NCBI GenBank assembly: GCA_949529985.1
Contig: CATIRS010000049.1
Coordinates: forward strand, 1-64,000
Direction of reading: 5' to 3'
From: Owenweeksia sp. TMED14
GTDB taxonomy: Bacteria; Bacteroidota; Bacteroidia; Flavobacteriales; Schleiferiaceae
Length of the DNA: 64,000 bases
Shown here piece by piece: positions 27,392 through 35,315 of this stretch. Position 1 is the first letter of the stretch. Every line of letters starts with the position of its first letter. The notes under the pieces were generated by a model, which was not told the DNA's origin, searched no databases, and worked only from the letters and a program-made list of their open reading frames with translations. Position numbers and translations under genes: made by a program.

Positions 27392-28516
27392 ATGAATATT
27401 AAGTCCAAAAGTACTCAAATGCAACGCCTGACATGGTTTCTTATTGTCACTTTAGTATTTCCTTATCTTGGTTTTACTTCCTTCCCTACTTCTTCTGATC
27501 GAGTAGATAAAGTAATTATCGATGCTGGACATGGCGGGAAAGACCCTGGCAACCTAGGAACTAAGAGATATAAAACCTTTGAAAAAGATATTGCCTTAGC
27601 TGTAGCGCGCAGAGCAGCAAAAGAAATTGAAAGAAACTTTCCTGATGTTGAAGTAGTTCTAACCAGAGATTCAGATAAGTTCTTAGAACTTTATGAACGG
27701 ACAGCTCTAGCCAACAGGGAAAAAGGTGATCTGTTTATTTCAATTCATTGTGACGCTGCAGAAAATAAATCTGCATTTGGAACCACCACATATGTGATGG
27801 GCAAAAATCATGATGATGAGAATCAAGTTGCCTTAAGGGAAAATTCTGTCATTCTTCTTGAAGACAATTATAAAGAAAAATACCAAGGTTATGACCCGCG
27901 AAAGCCTGAAAGTTATATCGCATTAACTCTCTACCAATACGCCTTTCAAAATCAAAGCATTGAACTCGCGCAAATCATTCAAAATTCATTCAAAAATGAT
28001 GCGGGCCGAAGAGATCGGGGAGTTAGACAACAACCTCTTTATGTTACAAGTCGATGCTCGATGCCATCAGTTTTAATAGAGTTAGGATACTCAACAAACA
28101 GTGCTGAAGAAGATTTCTTACTAAGTGTCTCTGGACAAATAAAAATGGCTAAATCAATTACAACTGCCTTTGGGCTTTATAAGTCACGTAGAGAAATGAA
28201 TTCCCTCGATGGAAATTCAAATTTGGAGAAGATGAACTTAATTAAACAAGAGCCCGTAACCTTATTCCATGTTCAACTATCGGTATCTGGAGTTAAAAAA
28301 TCCTTAAAGGACTCTCCATTTAACTCTTTAGAGGACGTTTGGATAAAAAAAGAAGGGCGTCTTTACCGATATCTTCAAGGGAAATTTAAATCAAAATTAG
28401 AATGTGATTCTGCCTTGGGGGCGGCAAGAAAAAGCGGTTTTGAAGATGCTTTCATTGTTGCTTATAAAAACAATGAACGAATTAGTCTCGAAGAAGCTAA
28501 ACGCATTAATCAATAA
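27392..28516 (+). CDS. N-acetylmuramoyl-L-alanine amidase with C-terminal SPOR-like domain
   Basis: A 374-aa exported peptidoglycan amidase. A hydrophobic signal segment (about 10-30) precedes the zinc-dependent Amidase_3 domain (about 35-265). IIDAGHGGKDPGN carries the first zinc histidine, KDIALAVARR the glutamate, ISIHCDAAENKSAFG the second histidine, and PSVLIELGYSTN the catalytic glutamate. Residues about 290-370 (FHVQLSVSGVKK...GFEDAFIVAYKN) look like a SPOR-type peptidoglycan-binding fold. It cleaves stem peptides during division or remodelling. A second start (27419) is possible; the first is favoured by the -7 box at 27373. The operon continues into the MCE gene. Confidence 0.9.
   Translation: MNIKSKSTQMQRLTWFLIVTLVFPYLGFTSFPTSSDRVDKVIIDAGHGGKDPGNLGTKRYKTFEKDIALAVARRAAKEIERNFPDVEVVLTRDSDKFLELYERTALANREKGDLFISIHCDAAENKSAFGTTTYVMGKNHDDENQVALRENSVILLEDNYKEKYQGYDPRKPESYIALTLYQYAFQNQSIELAQIIQNSFKNDAGRRDRGVRQQPLYVTSRCSMPSVLIELGYSTNSAEEDFLLSVSGQIKMAKSITTAFGLYKSRREMNSLDGNSNLEKMNLIKQEPVTLFHVQLSVSGVKKSLKDSPFNSLEDVWIKKEGRLYRYLQGKFKSKLECDSALGAARKSGFEDAFIVAYKNNERISLEEAKRINQ
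27406..27413 (-). promoter_or_regulatory. -7 promoter box of lptD, inside the amidase gene
   Basis: On the minus strand TACTTTTG is an exact TAnnTTTG match, 12 bases before the first lptD ATG. It lies within the first codons of the amidase gene. Transcription should start near 27402 and run left through the amidase promoter. Confidence 0.5.
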
Positions 28517-28533
28517 TCGTATCTTGGTACTCT

Positions 28534-29511
28534 ATGATTTCACGTGAGTTCAAAACCGGCGCCGCAATATTACTTGCAGCTTTAATTTTATATTACGGAA
28601 CAAATTTCCTCAAAGGAGACGACCTTTTCAAAAAAGGCATTGAAATCGTCACAATTTATAATAATACTGAAGGAATCACACGGTCTCAAAAAGTAACAAT
28701 AAATGGATTTTCAGTTGGAAAAATAATGGATGTGCAATTGCATCCCAACAACTCAGGTAAAATTGTTGTGCGATTAAATATTGATACGGATTATCCTATA
28801 CCATCTAATACAGTTGCTGAAATAAGATCGTCAGACTTACTAGGTACAAAAGAAATCGCTTTGGTTCTTGGAAATGGTGCAGCCTTGATCGAAAATGGAG
28901 ACACCTTAAAATCAAGTGTGGAAGAATCAATTTCTGAAACTATAAATAAGGAGGTCCTTCCTGTCAAGCTAAAAGCTGAAGAGTTATTAGCCAGCATAGA
29001 TACTGCTATTTCGATTTTTACTGGATTTTTAGGAGGAGATATTGAAACTGATTTCAAGGAATCATTCAGCAGTGTTAATACAAGTCTCACGAATCTTGGC
29101 GAGATTACAGAAAAGATAAATCTATATTTAGAAGACAACAGGGTTGCTTTAGGTTCAGCAACGCAAAATATTGAGAAAATGACAAGTACTCTTGATGAGA
29201 ATCGAGATGAACTTAACAGAGTTTTTAATAATCTAGCTAATATTTCCGATACAATTGCTAATGCAAATGCTGGAAAAGCAATGCGCTCACTTTCAAATAC
29301 ATCAGTACGAATTGAAGAAATTATTAAATCAGTTGAATCTGGAGAGGGTAGCCTTGGGAAATTAATTTCTTCTGACTCGTTGTACAGTGATATTGACAGA
29401 ACCGTAAAGTCATTAGATAAACTTCTGCTCGACATCCGAGAACGTCCAGGTCGCTATGTAGAATTCTCAATATTTGGAGGACGAGATAAGTCTGTTGATC
29501 AGAAAAAATAA
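28534..29511 (+). CDS. MlaD/MCE family lipid-transport protein
   Basis: A 325-aa protein with one N-terminal membrane anchor (about 8-25). A single MCE domain (about 37-115) contains TEGITRSQKVTINGFSVGKIMDV and TVAEIRSSDLLGTKEIALVLG. A long helical, coiled-coil-prone C-terminal part follows, with repeated ASIDTAISIF / NIEKMTSTLDENRDELNRVFNNL. MCE proteins form hexameric rings that pass phospholipids between membranes. In Bacteroidota a single MCE gene next to the amidase is common; the ATPase and permease partners are elsewhere. It starts 17 bases after the amidase stop. Confidence 0.87.
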   Translation: MISREFKTGAAILLAALILYYGTNFLKGDDLFKKGIEIVTIYNNTEGITRSQKVTINGFSVGKIMDVQLHPNNSGKIVVRLNIDTDYPIPSNTVAEIRSSDLLGTKEIALVLGNGAALIENGDTLKSSVEESISETINKEVLPVKLKAEELLASIDTAISIFTGFLGGDIETDFKESFSSVNTSLTNLGEITEKINLYLEDNRVALGSATQNIEKMTSTLDENRDELNRVFNNLANISDTIANANAGKAMRSLSNTSVRIEEIIKSVESGEGSLGKLISSDSLYSDIDRTVKSLDKLLLDIRERPGRYVEFSIFGGRDKSVDQKK

Positions 29512-29514
29512 CAG

Positions 29515-30777
29515 ATGATCGATCAACTTGTCTTTTCCATGGTGCTGGTTGTGAGCCTAATAATTTTCACTAAGCGAATATTGCGTCTACGCAGAGGACT
29601 TTCACTAGCCAGGCCTAGTAAAAGAAATGATCAAAAGATAAAAAGATGGAAGACTATGGCTAGAGTTGCTCTTGGCCAAGGAAAAATGGGAACTAGGCCT
29701 CTTGCCGCATTTTTTCATCTGATTGTTTATATAGGATTTGTAGTAATCAATTTAGAAGTCATAGAAATACTTTTAGACGGGTTACTCGGAAGACATAGAA
29801 TCCTAAAAGGATTTATGGGATTTTCGTACAATCCTATTATGTCCATATTTGAATGGCTTGGAGTTGCTGTGATAATTGCTTGTATAGCATTTTTAATTAG
29901 GAGATATAATAATGGAATTAAAAGATTTCAACATGAAGATCTGAAAGGATGGCCCCAACTTGACGCCCATATAATACTATATGTTGAAATTATATTAATG
30001 ACGGCATTATTAACAATGAATGCAGCTGAGGAGGCGGCATTCAAAGGTGCTGCGCCATTCTTTTTCGCAAAAATATTCTCAGGTCTATTAGCTGGATTTT
30101 CTACAGAACATCTTCATATAATTGAAAAATCAGCTTGGTGGATACACTACATAGGAATTCTCGCTTTCTTAAACTATCTGCCTTATTCAAAGCACTTTCA
30201 TATTATCCTAGCATTCCCTAATACCTGGTATTCTAAACTCTCCAAACGGGGTTCGATTTTGCCCATGCAAGCCGTTACAAATGAAATTAAAGCAATGATG
30301 GACCCCAGCTTTGTTCCTGATGTTTCAAATAACCCGAAGCACTTTGGAGCTAAGGACATTAGTGACTTGCATTTCGTTAATCTTTTAAACGCATACACAT
30401 GCACAGAATGCGGAAGATGTACGGAAGAATGTCCCGCTAACCAAACTGGGAAATTATTATCTCCTAGGAAAATAATGATGTCTACTCGAGATCGTGTTGA
30501 AAAAGTCCTTGAAGACCCTAGTAACGACCTTAGCTTATTGGATAATTTTATAACTAGAGAAGAACTCTGGGCATGCACAACTTGCAATGCTTGCGTTGAG
30601 GCTTGTCCATTGAATATTGACCCTCTTGATATCATAATTCAAATGCGCCAATATCTGGTCATGGAGGAATCTTCTGCCCCTCCGAGCTTAAATACGATGA
30701 ATACCAATATAGAAAATAATGGTGCCCCTTGGGCATACCCCCAAGCAGACAGGGGTTTATGGACAAAAGAAAATTAA
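29515..30777 (+). CDS. membrane-anchored 4Fe-4S protein (heterodisulfide reductase-like)
   Basis: A 420-aa membrane protein. The N-terminal half has about five hydrophobic segments (about 3-20, 65-90, 110-130, 150-170, 225-245). The C-terminal half carries two complete 4Fe-4S motifs, CTECGRCTEECP near residue 297 and CTTCNACVEACPLNIDP near 355. This is the architecture of HdrE/GlpC-type subunits that pass electrons to or from the quinone pool. The next gene encodes the matching CCG-domain subunit. The natural electron donor is unknown; the menaquinone operon in the window provides a plausible partner quinone. Confidence 0.87.
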   Translation: MIDQLVFSMVLVVSLIIFTKRILRLRRGLSLARPSKRNDQKIKRWKTMARVALGQGKMGTRPLAAFFHLIVYIGFVVINLEVIEILLDGLLGRHRILKGFMGFSYNPIMSIFEWLGVAVIIACIAFLIRRYNNGIKRFQHEDLKGWPQLDAHIILYVEIILMTALLTMNAAEEAAFKGAAPFFFAKIFSGLLAGFSTEHLHIIEKSAWWIHYIGILAFLNYLPYSKHFHIILAFPNTWYSKLSKRGSILPMQAVTNEIKAMMDPSFVPDVSNNPKHFGAKDISDLHFVNLLNAYTCTECGRCTEECPANQTGKLLSPRKIMMSTRDRVEKVLEDPSNDLSLLDNFITREELWACTTCNACVEACPLNIDPLDIIIQMRQYLVMEESSAPPSLNTMNTNIENNGAPWAYPQADRGLWTKEN

Positions 30778-30815
30778 AAAAAAGTAGATATTGAGGTTTT
30801 ACAAATTCATAGAAT

Positions 30816-31607
30816 ATGACTGAAATTATTAGCATACCCACCTTAGCTCAAATGACATCAAAAAATGAAACTCCAGATGTTTTATTTTGGGTCGGTTGTG
30901 CTGGGAGTTTTGATGACAGAGCGAAAAAAATAACTAAAGCATTTGCTCGTTTACTTAAGCGTGCTGGAGTTAAATTCGCTATCCTGGGAGCAGAGGAAAG
31001 TTGTTCAGGAGACCCTGCGAGAAGAGCAGGAAATGAATTTCTATATCAAATGCAAGCACTAGGAAATATTGAAACTCTAAATTCTTATAATGTTCAACGA
31101 ATAGTAACGACATGTCCTCATTGCTTTAATACTCTTAAAAATGAGTATCCAGATTTAGGAGGAGAATATGAAGTCTTCCACCATACTCAATATTTAAAAA
31201 CACTCTTAGAAGAAGGAAAATTAAAAGTAGAAGGTGGAGCCTTTAAAGGTAAGCGAGTTGTTTTTCATGATCCATGTTACCTGGGAAGAGTTAATGGCGA
31301 ATATGAAGCGCCAAGAAAGGTGCTTTCAGCCCTAGAATCTGAATTGATAGAGATGAAGCGGTGCAAGCAAAAAGGACTTTGTTGTGGAGCAGGTGGCAGT
31401 CAAATGTTCAAAGAGCCAGAACAGGGAACTAAAGACATAAATATTGAGCGATCAGAAGAAGCTCTTGCCGAAAAACCTGATATAATAGCTACGGGTTGTC
31501 CGTTCTGTAACACAATGATTTCTGACGGGGTAAAGCACCTTAACAAAGACGGAAAAGTAAAAGTATTAGATATTGCAGAAGCTATAGTTCAAGCTGATGA
31601 TCTTTAA
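30816..31607 (+). CDS. CCG-domain iron-sulfur oxidoreductase subunit
   Basis: A 263-aa cytoplasmic protein with the paired cysteine-rich domains of HdrB/GlcF/LutA proteins. FWVGCAGSFDDRAKK and TCPHCFNTLKNEYPDL form the first site; HDPCYLGRVNGEYEAPRKVL, KGLCCGAGGSQMF and ATGCPFCNTMISDG form the second. Such subunits bind a catalytic or electron-carrying Fe-S centre. It follows the membrane 4Fe-4S protein by 38 bases and overlaps the next gene by 11. The substrate of the complex is not known in this lineage. Confidence 0.87.
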   Translation: MTEIISIPTLAQMTSKNETPDVLFWVGCAGSFDDRAKKITKAFARLLKRAGVKFAILGAEESCSGDPARRAGNEFLYQMQALGNIETLNSYNVQRIVTTCPHCFNTLKNEYPDLGGEYEVFHHTQYLKTLLEEGKLKVEGGAFKGKRVVFHDPCYLGRVNGEYEAPRKVLSALESELIEMKRCKQKGLCCGAGGSQMFKEPEQGTKDINIERSEEALAEKPDIIATGCPFCNTMISDGVKHLNKDGKVKVLDIAEAIVQADDL

Positions 31608-32067
31608 GAACAATGAATGGCATAGTCTCCCTCTAGATAGCCGAATCTGGTGCTTCTCTTCAGATAGACCTTGGACAAAAGACGAAGAACTTTATTTACA
31701 GAAATCATTGAATGAAATCTGCTCAAACTGGAAGGCTCATGGTTCTCCAATAAAAGCAGGATTTAAAACTTTTGAAAATAGACTTTTCGCATTGTGTGCA
31801 GACGAATCATCAAAAGAAGCCAGTGGTTGTTCTATTGATAGCATAATGCATCACCTTCAAAAAGTTTCGAGAAAATTGAGTTTAAATTTTTTTAATCGAA
31901 TGCATATTTATATTCGAGAAAATGATACGATAGAATGGGAGAAAGTCTCATTGAAAAAAGCAAAAAGTATAAATACAGGAGAATTTTTAAATACTGTAGC
32001 TAGTTCAAAATTAGATTGGACTCCTGTCTCTAAGATTAAGGGATCATGGATTTGCCCGAGTACTTAG
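31597..32067 (+). CDS. conserved Bacteroidota protein of unknown function (often mislabelled ABC transporter ATPase)
   Basis: A 156-aa cytoplasmic protein. It matches, from memory, a small Bacteroidota family with the layout LDSRIWCFSSDRPWTKDE, WKAHGSPIKAGFK, ADESSKEASGCSIDSIMHHLQ and FNRMHIYIRENDTIEW. Genome annotations often call it an ABC transporter ATPase, but no Walker A, signature or Walker B motif is present, so that name is unsupported. Its conserved place after the Fe-S subunits suggests a linked role. Its 3' end overlaps the convergent Nudix gene by 24 bases. Confidence 0.7.
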   Translation: MIFKNNEWHSLPLDSRIWCFSSDRPWTKDEELYLQKSLNEICSNWKAHGSPIKAGFKTFENRLFALCADESSKEASGCSIDSIMHHLQKVSRKLSLNFFNRMHIYIRENDTIEWEKVSLKKAKSINTGEFLNTVASSKLDWTPVSKIKGSWICPST

Positions 32068-32526
32068 TTTTAGTAAAGAATTATTTTTAAGCGATTTTTT
32101 TAAAGCTTTAAAAGCCTGTTGTTCAATTTTAAATGTAAGTATGCCTTCTTCTAGGTCATCAATATTATACCATACGAACCTTTCTCCATCTTCATGTGGA
32201 ATTTGAATTGTTGGATCCGTAGAAAAGTTCATTTTTTCAATATTCTTTACGATATAAAAAAAAGAATGGACTTGAATTCTAGAATCAATGACAGACTCTA
32301 CTGCGAAATCATTAAAATATATATTCCCCTCAACCCTTATAGCTAGATTTAATTCCTCTTTAAACTCACGAATAAGAGCCTCGCTGTGACCTTCACCCCA
32401 CTTCACACCCCCTCCTGGGAACTTGACCATTGCAACACCGTTAAATCTCTCTACTGCAATTAAAACCTGATTAAATGAATTAAATAGAAACCCATATACT
32501 CTGACTGTTCTCATATTCGCGTCCAT
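32044..32526 (-). CDS. Nudix hydrolase
   Basis: A 160-aa Nudix protein. The Nudix box GGGVKWGEGHSEALIREFKEELNL near residues 37-60 contains the required G-x5-E-x7-REUxEE pattern, with only the last glycine replaced by asparagine. It should hydrolyse a nucleoside diphosphate linked to another moiety; the substrate is not predictable. It lies seven bases downstream of the cytochrome-like lipoprotein gene on the same strand. Its C-terminal codons overlap the convergent 31597-32067 gene. Confidence 0.88.
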   Translation of the reverse strand: MDANMRTVRVYGFLFNSFNQVLIAVERFNGVAMVKFPGGGVKWGEGHSEALIREFKEELNLAIRVEGNIYFNDFAVESVIDSRIQVHSFFYIVKNIEKMNFSTDPTIQIPHEDGERFVWYNIDDLEEGILTFKIEQQAFKALKKSLKNNSLLKLSTRANP

Positions 32527-32533
32527 TAAAATT

Positions 32534-33004
32534 TTAAATCTTAATTTTTTCTATTCGCGATATAGGTCCAGGACAATGTTCTCTATGACACGAAACACAA
32601 GTTGATAGAGCAGCATTAAACAATATGATTTGTTCAGAAATTTTATCTTGATTTAGAACAATTATTTTTAATTCCTCAAGTTGTTCAATATATGTCTTGC
32701 TAAACAATTCGAAAGATGGTTTAATTTCATCAATATCAGTAGGATTATCGGTACCCATTTTTGAGTGAGAAGAAATCAAATCATCTACTTCCCCTGCAGA
32801 AAGTTCACCGGAATAAACTCTTAACCTAAGAGCCTCCATGTCGTATGCCATCTCCCTCATAGTATTTGCTAATTCACTCGGTTCATATAAATCTTTACTA
32901 TTATTTTGAGACTTGTCAGATGTAGAATGAGAACGTTGACATGAAAGACAAGCAACAAAACAAATCGAAATAAGGAGATAAGCAAATTCTCTATTCAGAT
33001 TCAT
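32534..33004 (-). CDS. putative lipoprotein with single haem c motif (cytochrome c'-like)
   Basis: A 156-aa protein with a lipoprotein-type signal (LLISICFVACLSC), so it is probably lipid-anchored in the cell envelope. It is mainly helical, with one CxxCH haem site near the C-terminus (STCVSCHREHC, about residues 138-148). A late CxxCH in a helical protein is the layout of cytochrome c'/c556, which function in electron transfer or gas binding. That assignment is inference from layout. The gene overlaps the upstream DUF4920 gene by 14 bases. Confidence 0.65.
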   Translation of the reverse strand: MNLNREFAYLLISICFVACLSCQRSHSTSDKSQNNSKDLYEPSELANTMREMAYDMEALRLRVYSGELSAGEVDDLISSHSKMGTDNPTDIDEIKPSFELFSKTYIEQLEELKIIVLNQDKISEQIILFNAALSTCVSCHREHCPGPISRIEKIKI

Positions 33005-33530
33005 GATTGTGAGTATCGTTTAAAATAGTTGTTTCAATATTTTCACCAATCTGTTTTAGCGCGACTCCAGTTGCAATTATAGAATAAGACACTTCATCTT
33101 CTGTTATTAATGCTATTACTGAATCGTTATCTCCAGCATCATGGGCCTTGTGGCGCAACCAATCAACGTTTAGTGTGTCAATTGTTATAGATCCACAAAC
33201 AATAGCCCTTTCTCCCACTACGTTCATAGGAACAAAAAATCCATAGTCCATAAATCTTACGGTTGCATTTTGTCGATTCCCCAAGTCCAAATCCATCCAA
33301 CAACCTTTCTTTTGACAAATCGAAGTGATTGGGGCAGAAAAAGTTCCATAAACAGAGTCTGAACCTGATTCAATTTCCAATAAAAGATTAGCCAAAGCAA
33401 CTGTATCTGACAACAATACTGTATCACCGTAATAATCAAAAGAAGTAGCCAAGTTTGAAGATAATGGACCCGAAGAACACGAAACAAAAACACTTACTAA
33501 TGAGGTTACAACGAGTCTAAAAATATTCAT
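32991..33530 (-). CDS. DUF4920 domain-containing lipoprotein
   Basis: A 179-aa lipoprotein (signal MNIFRLVVTSLVSVFVSC). The domain from about 60 to 155 contains the DUF4920 core GTFSAPITSICQKKGCWMDLD, with a CxxxxC pair, and VRFMDYGFFVPMNVVGERAIVCGSI. DUF4920 proteins are widespread in Bacteroidota and lack a known function; the conserved cysteines hint at metal binding or redox, which is inference. A perfect -7 box lies upstream (33554-33547). It heads a three-gene unit with the haem lipoprotein and Nudix genes. Confidence 0.8.
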   Translation of the reverse strand: MNIFRLVVTSLVSVFVSCSSGPLSSNLATSFDYYGDTVLLSDTVALANLLLEIESGSDSVYGTFSAPITSICQKKGCWMDLDLGNRQNATVRFMDYGFFVPMNVVGERAIVCGSITIDTLNVDWLRHKAHDAGDNDSVIALITEDEVSYSIIATGVALKQIGENIETTILNDTHNHESE

Positions 33531-33546
33531 AATTTATGTATTTATC

Positions 33547-33554
33547 CAAAGATA
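33547..33554 (-). promoter_or_regulatory. -7 promoter box of the DUF4920 operon
   Basis: On the minus strand TATCTTTG matches TAnnTTTG exactly, 16 bases before the DUF4920 ATG (33530). Extending the ilvE reading frame upstream would cover this box, which argues for the later ilvE start at 33617. Confidence 0.55.
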
Positions 33555-33616
33555 CATGGTTTCCTTTGTACATTTACGGCCCAAATTTGATACTACCAAC
33601 CTCTTCTACTGTCAAA

Positions 33617-34666
33617 ATGAAAATTACAATTACAGAAACATCTAACCTTTCGAAAATTGATTTTAATAACCTTGGATTTGGAGCTGGTCTTTCTGATCAT
33701 GTATTTGTTTGTGAATTTAAAAACGGGAATTGGGGTGAAGGAAGAATAGAGCCCTACAGCCATCTCAGTCAAGGGTTAGGACTTCACGCGCTTCACTACG
33801 GTCAAGCTGTATTTGAAGGTCAAAAAGCTTACCGACAAAAAGATGATACTATTGCTATATTTCGACCAGAGAGAAACTGGAAAAGGCTGAATACTAGTGC
33901 AAAAAGAATGCTTATTCCAGAAGTTCCAAAAGACATATTTATGGACGGATTAACAGAATTGATACGTGTTGACGCTAAATGGGTTCCAAGAGGAGAAAAC
34001 CAAAGTTTATACTTACGACCATTTTTATTTAGCAGCTCTGAATTTGTTGCAGCAAGACCTTCAGAAGAATACACATTTGCAATTGTAACCAGCCCTGTAG
34101 GGGAGTTGTACTCTAAGCCTGTTAAGGTGAAAATCGAACAGTCATTCACAAGAGCGGCTTCAGGGGGAGTGGGTTATGCGAAAGCTGCAGGTAATTATGG
34201 AGCATCATTTCTTGCTACACATAATGCCGTCAAAGAGGGTTTTAATCAAGTATTGTGGACAGATCATGCTGAACACAATTATCTAGAGGAAGCAGGGACT
34301 ATGAATGTTACATTCGTAATTAATGGAAAACTGATTACACCTATACTTTCAGATAGGATTTTAGCTGGAATCACCAGAGATTCGATTTTAATATTAGCTA
34401 AAGAATGGAATATCGCTGTTGAGGAAAGACGGATTAAAGTAGATGAACTCATTGCTGCGCTAAAAAATGGAACTTTAAATGAAGCTTTTGGGATGGGAAC
34501 TGCAGCTGTTGTAAGTCAAATAAATGGAATTGGATTTAATGATGAAATATTTCCCGTTCCAGTCCCAAAAAATGGAATTGCTCTACGCATGAAAGAGGCC
34601 TTATCTTCAATCCGATACGGAGAATCTGAAGATAAATTTAACTGGATGCATCACGTTAAAAGTTGA
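33617..34666 (+). CDS. ilvE: branched-chain amino acid aminotransferase
   Basis: A 349-aa class IV PLP aminotransferase. LHYGQAVFEGQKAY near residue 60, the RPFLFSS segment near 130, the PLP-lysine region YAKAAGNYGASFLATHNAVKEGFNQVLWTD near 190-215 with the Schiff-base lysine, EEAGTMNVTFVI near 225 and the phosphate-binding GITRDSILIL near 255 are all visible. It makes valine, leucine and isoleucine or degrades them into 2-oxoacids, which the fused E1 at 8.3 kb can oxidise. The ATG at 33617 is chosen because the family's N-terminus (MKITITETSNLSKIDF) begins there. Confidence 0.93.
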   Translation: MKITITETSNLSKIDFNNLGFGAGLSDHVFVCEFKNGNWGEGRIEPYSHLSQGLGLHALHYGQAVFEGQKAYRQKDDTIAIFRPERNWKRLNTSAKRMLIPEVPKDIFMDGLTELIRVDAKWVPRGENQSLYLRPFLFSSSEFVAARPSEEYTFAIVTSPVGELYSKPVKVKIEQSFTRAASGGVGYAKAAGNYGASFLATHNAVKEGFNQVLWTDHAEHNYLEEAGTMNVTFVINGKLITPILSDRILAGITRDSILILAKEWNIAVEERRIKVDELIAALKNGTLNEAFGMGTAAVVSQINGIGFNDEIFPVPVPKNGIALRMKEALSSIRYGESEDKFNWMHHVKS

Positions 34667-34707
34667 CGACTTCTTACTGACAATACTTTTGGATCAAAGC
34701 ATACTTT

Positions 34708-35277
34708 CTACTTAAGTACTAAGGAAACACCATAGTCGATATTCTGACATAAAGCTAATGGATCTTGAGCCCTCCAAGAGGTTAAAATAAATCGCTTTCC
34801 AAACCATAAATGATTGCTCAATCTGGTATTGATTAATTCTTGCTCAATTTGATCACGGACATTTAGGAGGACTATCCAACCATCAGTTACTTCCTGAGAC
34901 CATTCTTCATAATAATCATCCTGATATCCATGAAAATTTAGGAGATTATCACATATTAATAGAAACTTATTTATTTCTTGATCAAGTAGGGAGTCAATAA
35001 GACTTCTTTTGAATTCCATTATATCATTATTAATGGCATCATTCCATTCACCTAAAAGCTCAACTACAGCATAACCTTGAGAGTAATCCACGTAAATTAA
35101 TTTCACAAAAAGAGTCTCGCATCCAATAAAGTCCCATTCGGGATGAATAACAAAATCATACATACGATGGTAATACCCATTATCTGGCGCACCCTGATTG
35201 TCATAAAAAGGACTGTGGGGATCATCAGAGCTTATGTAATATTTTCGCCAACCAGAATGTGGTACTAATTCATGCAT
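34708..35277 (-). CDS. conserved hypothetical protein, Bacteroidota
   Basis: A 189-aa soluble acidic protein with no signal peptide, membrane segment or recognised domain. It begins MHELVPHSGWRKYYISSDDPHSPFY and contains IHPEWDFIGCETLFVKLIYVDYSQGYAVVELLGEWND, NKFLLICDNLLNFHGYQDDYYEEW and DGWIVLLNV. This pattern resembles a family I have seen only in Bacteroidota genomes, always as a protein of unknown function. The high content of Trp, Tyr and Asp is notable. No promoter box is convincing upstream. It is transcribed divergently from the TIGR01777 oxidoreductase. Confidence 0.6.
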   Translation of the reverse strand: MHELVPHSGWRKYYISSDDPHSPFYDNQGAPDNGYYHRMYDFVIHPEWDFIGCETLFVKLIYVDYSQGYAVVELLGEWNDAINNDIMEFKRSLIDSLLDQEINKFLLICDNLLNFHGYQDDYYEEWSQEVTDGWIVLLNVRDQIEQELINTRLSNHLWFGKRFILTSWRAQDPLALCQNIDYGVSLVLK

Positions 35278-35315
35278 AAAATAAACTAAGAGACAAAAAT
35301 CGTGTTCTTATACAA

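Noticed and set aside
28791..29435. Open frame of 214 codons on the minus strand opposite the MCE gene
   Set aside because: It is fully antisense to a well-supported MCE-domain protein, has a Ser/Ile-rich composition typical of a reverse-frame shadow, and no promoter or start signal.
33536..33616. Longer ilvE reading from 33536
   Set aside because: The extra residues do not match the family and would cover the divergent DUF4920 promoter box.
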